The notes under the pieces: model-generated
Told to the model about the DNA's origin: nothing
The model's database searches: none
The model's input: the letters and a program-made list of their open reading frames with translations, nothing else
Made by a program: the position numbers and the translations under genes
Assembly: GCA_016287095.1 (NCBI GenBank)
Contig: JAEEVK010000008.1
Location: forward strand, 1-64,000
Direction: 5' to 3'
Source: Lachnospiraceae bacterium
Lineage (GTDB): Bacteria > Bacillota > Clostridia > Lachnospirales > Lachnospiraceae
Length of the DNA: 64,000 bases
Part shown: one piece after another, positions 62,331 to 64,000 of the stretch
Layout of the letters: every line of letters starts with the position of its first letter
How positions within the stretch are numbered: position 1 is the first letter of the stretch

Positions 62331-62821
62331 TGCATTTTGGATTTTCGTATGTGGGATTGGTTTTCCTTGTAATGCTGATGGTACCTAACATCATATGGAC
62401 AAAAAATCAGCCATTAAATTATGAAAAATATGTTGTAAAAGAGAACAAATATCTGCTATTATTGGAGAGAATAGGAGAAGTACTGGTTTCGTGTATTGTG
62501 CTGATCTTCTCTGACTTCAATATAAAACCATGGTCTGCGTGGGAATGGTGGCTGGTCGGCGCGTTTTTCCTGATGATACTGTATGAGATATACTGGGTAA
62601 GGTATTTCTTAAGTAAAAAAACCATGAAGGATTTTTACAGCAGTATTCTTGGTATTCCTGTTGCCGGAGCGACACTCCCGGTTATGGCATCTGCTCTTTT
62701 GGCGGTCTACGGGAAAAACATTATACTTGGAATAGCAGTTATAATTCTAGGTATTGGTCATATCGGTATACACTTGATGCATAAAAAAGAAGCAGAACAT
62801 GATGGGGGACAAAATGGCTAA
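62330..62821 (+). CDS. Four-helix membrane protein
   Basis: 163 residues from the ATG overlapping the previous stop, 8 nt after TTGGAGG. Helices lie near 6-22, 46-62, 76-94 and 114-132. A His-rich end (IGHIGIHLMHKKEAEHD) may bind metal. No family recognised. It overlaps the PadR gene by 8 nt, so the three genes are coupled. Confidence 0.65.
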   Translation: MHFGFSYVGLVFLVMLMVPNIIWTKNQPLNYEKYVVKENKYLLLLERIGEVLVSCIVLIFSDFNIKPWSAWEWWLVGAFFLMILYEIYWVRYFLSKKTMKDFYSSILGIPVAGATLPVMASALLAVYGKNIILGIAVIILGIGHIGIHLMHKKEAEHDGGQNG

Positions 62822-63359
62822 AGAACGGAAAATAGATATGGTGATCCTGGGTCTGTTAAGTCATGAAGATCTGACAGGCTATGATATAAAAAAGCGTATT
62901 GACGGAGCTATCAGTTTTTTCTGGAAAGGGAGTTTTGGAAATATATATCCGGCTCTGAAAGATATGGAAACCCAGGGTCTTATAATTAAAAATGATACTT
63001 CTGTCGGGGGGCGCGAAAGGATTACTTATAAAATTACTGAAGCAGGGATAAATACTCTTAAAAACTGGTTAAAGGAAGAGCAGGTTGAAAATGAGCTTAA
63101 ATACGAAACACTTCTGAAACTGTTTTTTGGAGCATCGGAAAGTGCTAATGTTTCCGTGCATAACATAGAAGTATTTGAGAAACAGATACGGAACGACCTG
63201 AAATTGCTTAAGGTTTATTATGAGACACTGGAAAAATCCCTCGATGACAAAGACCATGTATATTATTTGCTCACGGTTTCTTTCGGGATAGAGACTTATG
63301 AAGCATATCTGAAATGGTGTAATAAAGCAAAAAAAATGCTGAAGGATAATAATGTATAA
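62814..63359 (+). CDS. PadR-family regulator
   Basis: 181 residues from the ATG after GGGGGAC. The winged helix reads MVILGLLSHEDLTGYDIKKRI, FFWKGSFGNIYPALKDMETQGLI and RERITYKITEAG. A C-terminal dimerisation domain (Vir_C type) follows. It probably represses the operon through the inverted repeat at the promoter. The signal is unknown. Confidence 0.88.
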   Translation: MAKERKIDMVILGLLSHEDLTGYDIKKRIDGAISFFWKGSFGNIYPALKDMETQGLIIKNDTSVGGRERITYKITEAGINTLKNWLKEEQVENELKYETLLKLFFGASESANVSVHNIEVFEKQIRNDLKLLKVYYETLEKSLDDKDHVYYLLTVSFGIETYEAYLKWCNKAKKMLKDNNV

Positions 63360-63370
63360 GAGGGGCAAAA

Positions 63371-63817
63371 ATGATAAGAAAAGCAAATGATAAAGATTTG
63401 GCACGCATAGCTGAAATACTGATTTTTAATTATCGACTGTATTTTTATCCGATATTTCAATCTGACGAGTATTATTTTGATGAGTTGCAGGTGCCTTCGC
63501 TCATGAAGGAGTTTGAAAGTCAGATCGATAGTTTATACGTATATGATGACGGAGTAGTTAAGGGGTTTATAAAGATAGAAGGGACATATATTGCGAGGCT
63601 GTTCGTTGAACCTGTTCTTCAAAATGCCTCCATTGGTTCTAAACTGTTGGAATATGCAGTGAAAGAGCACAATGCGGATCATCTCTGGGCATTGGAGAAA
63701 AATGTTAAAGCAATACGCTTCTATAATAGGCATGGGTTTGAAGCAACCGGAGAGAAGAAACTGGAAGAGGATACTACAGAATATCTGATTCTTTTAAGAA
63801 AGAAGACAGATGTTTGA
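63371..63817 (+). CDS. GNAT acetyltransferase
   Basis: 148 residues. MIRKANDKDLARIAEILIFNYRLYF opens the family; FVEPVLQNASIGSKLLEYAV carries the acetyl-CoA loop in a variant form (N-A-S-I-G rather than R/Q-G-x-G), and LEKNVKAIRFYNRHGFEATGE the end. It starts 11 nt after the PadR gene, so may share its transcript. AGAGGGG precedes the start. Confidence 0.85.
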   Translation: MIRKANDKDLARIAEILIFNYRLYFYPIFQSDEYYFDELQVPSLMKEFESQIDSLYVYDDGVVKGFIKIEGTYIARLFVEPVLQNASIGSKLLEYAVKEHNADHLWALEKNVKAIRFYNRHGFEATGEKKLEEDTTEYLILLRKKTDV

Positions 63818-63927
63818 TCAAATGGGGTTATACAAGCCGAAATTTTTGGAACAAGTTCAGATGCATACTCGTCTAATCTGTGTGACAGCAATAGAAATCA
63901 CATAGTATTTTGAAAAAGGAGACGAAT

Positions 63928-64000
63928 ATGAAGAAAATATTCATTATCTTAATTACGATACTTGCATTGTATGCTGCATATGTTACTGTCGACTGTATCA
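63928..64000 (+). CDS. Start of an exported or membrane protein (cut by window end)
   Basis: ATG 6 nt after AAAAGGAGA, giving MKKIFIILITILALYAAY, an obvious signal peptide or first helix. The frame is still open at the window end. The 110 bp before it have no gene. Confidence 0.55.
   Translation, partial: MKKIFIILITILALYAAYVTVDCI

Noticed and set aside
1..64000. tRNA, rRNA and riboswitch genes
   Set aside because: No cloverleaf, rRNA segment or familiar riboswitch core was recognised by eye; a covariance-model search would be needed to exclude them.

Overview
The window looks like a chromosomal segment of a low-to-moderate GC Gram-positive gut or rumen anaerobe, most likely a Lachnospiraceae/Butyrivibrio-type clostridium. 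This is inferred from strong AGGAGG-type ribosome sites, near-uniform plus-strand coding, AddAB instead of RecBCD, lipoprotein and signal-peptide styles, and carbohydrate enzymes (GH5, GH29, a CE4-type deacetylase, a feruloyl-esterase-like hydrolase). No rRNA or tRNA gene was seen, so the assignment is an inference.

Layout. (1) 1-4.3 kb: the 3' end of an AddB-like nuclease gene followed by an AddA-like helicase/nuclease gene, closed by a terminator. (2) 4.4-16.3 kb: an AT-rich accessory island with the remains of a conjugative or mobilisable element: a topoisomerase-type zinc-ribbon protein, an N-truncated HD protein (the only minus-strand gene), a cargo ClpP, a VirD4/TraG coupling-protein gene broken by a frameshift, and strong intergenic hairpins. 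Its right end holds the most interesting object: a RecQ-type helicase whose C-terminal third resembles an IS256/Mutator transposase that has lost catalytic aspartates. The gene is interrupted by one in-frame TAA. Directly downstream lie 17 copies of an 18-bp motif (AAAARCGTACNNNNTGAA) in strictly alternating orientation, separated by non-repeated segments of quite constant length, with a ~73-bp period. I propose that helicase-pseudotransposase and array form one undescribed module; this is inference.

(3) 16.4-27.1 kb: polysaccharide deacetylase, BspA-like secreted protein, peptidase T, a YjbR-alkyltransferase-like fusion, two tandem M13 lipoprotein metallopeptidases, membrane and secreted proteins. 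(4) 27.2-37 kb: GH5 enzyme, DUF2130 protein, shikimate-kinase-like protein, ArsC-like protein, membrane-flavodoxin fusion, phosphatase, feruloyl-esterase-like hydrolase, RmuC, HAD phosphatase. (5) 37-48 kb: two zinc-phospholipase-C-like paralogues, a metallopeptidase, nitroreductase, methyltransferase, lipoproteins, gene remnants, and a GGDEF-EAL protein. (6) 48-64 kb: GH29 fucosidase and a series of small-enzyme operons (acetyltransferases, HAD, phosphatase, methyltransferases, flavodoxin, Rid, GyrI-like, radical SAM, Fe-S membrane protein), several with their own MarR, XRE, WYL or PadR regulator and clear palindromic operators at near-consensus promoters. Such self-regulated modules suggest stress, redox or small-molecule responses.
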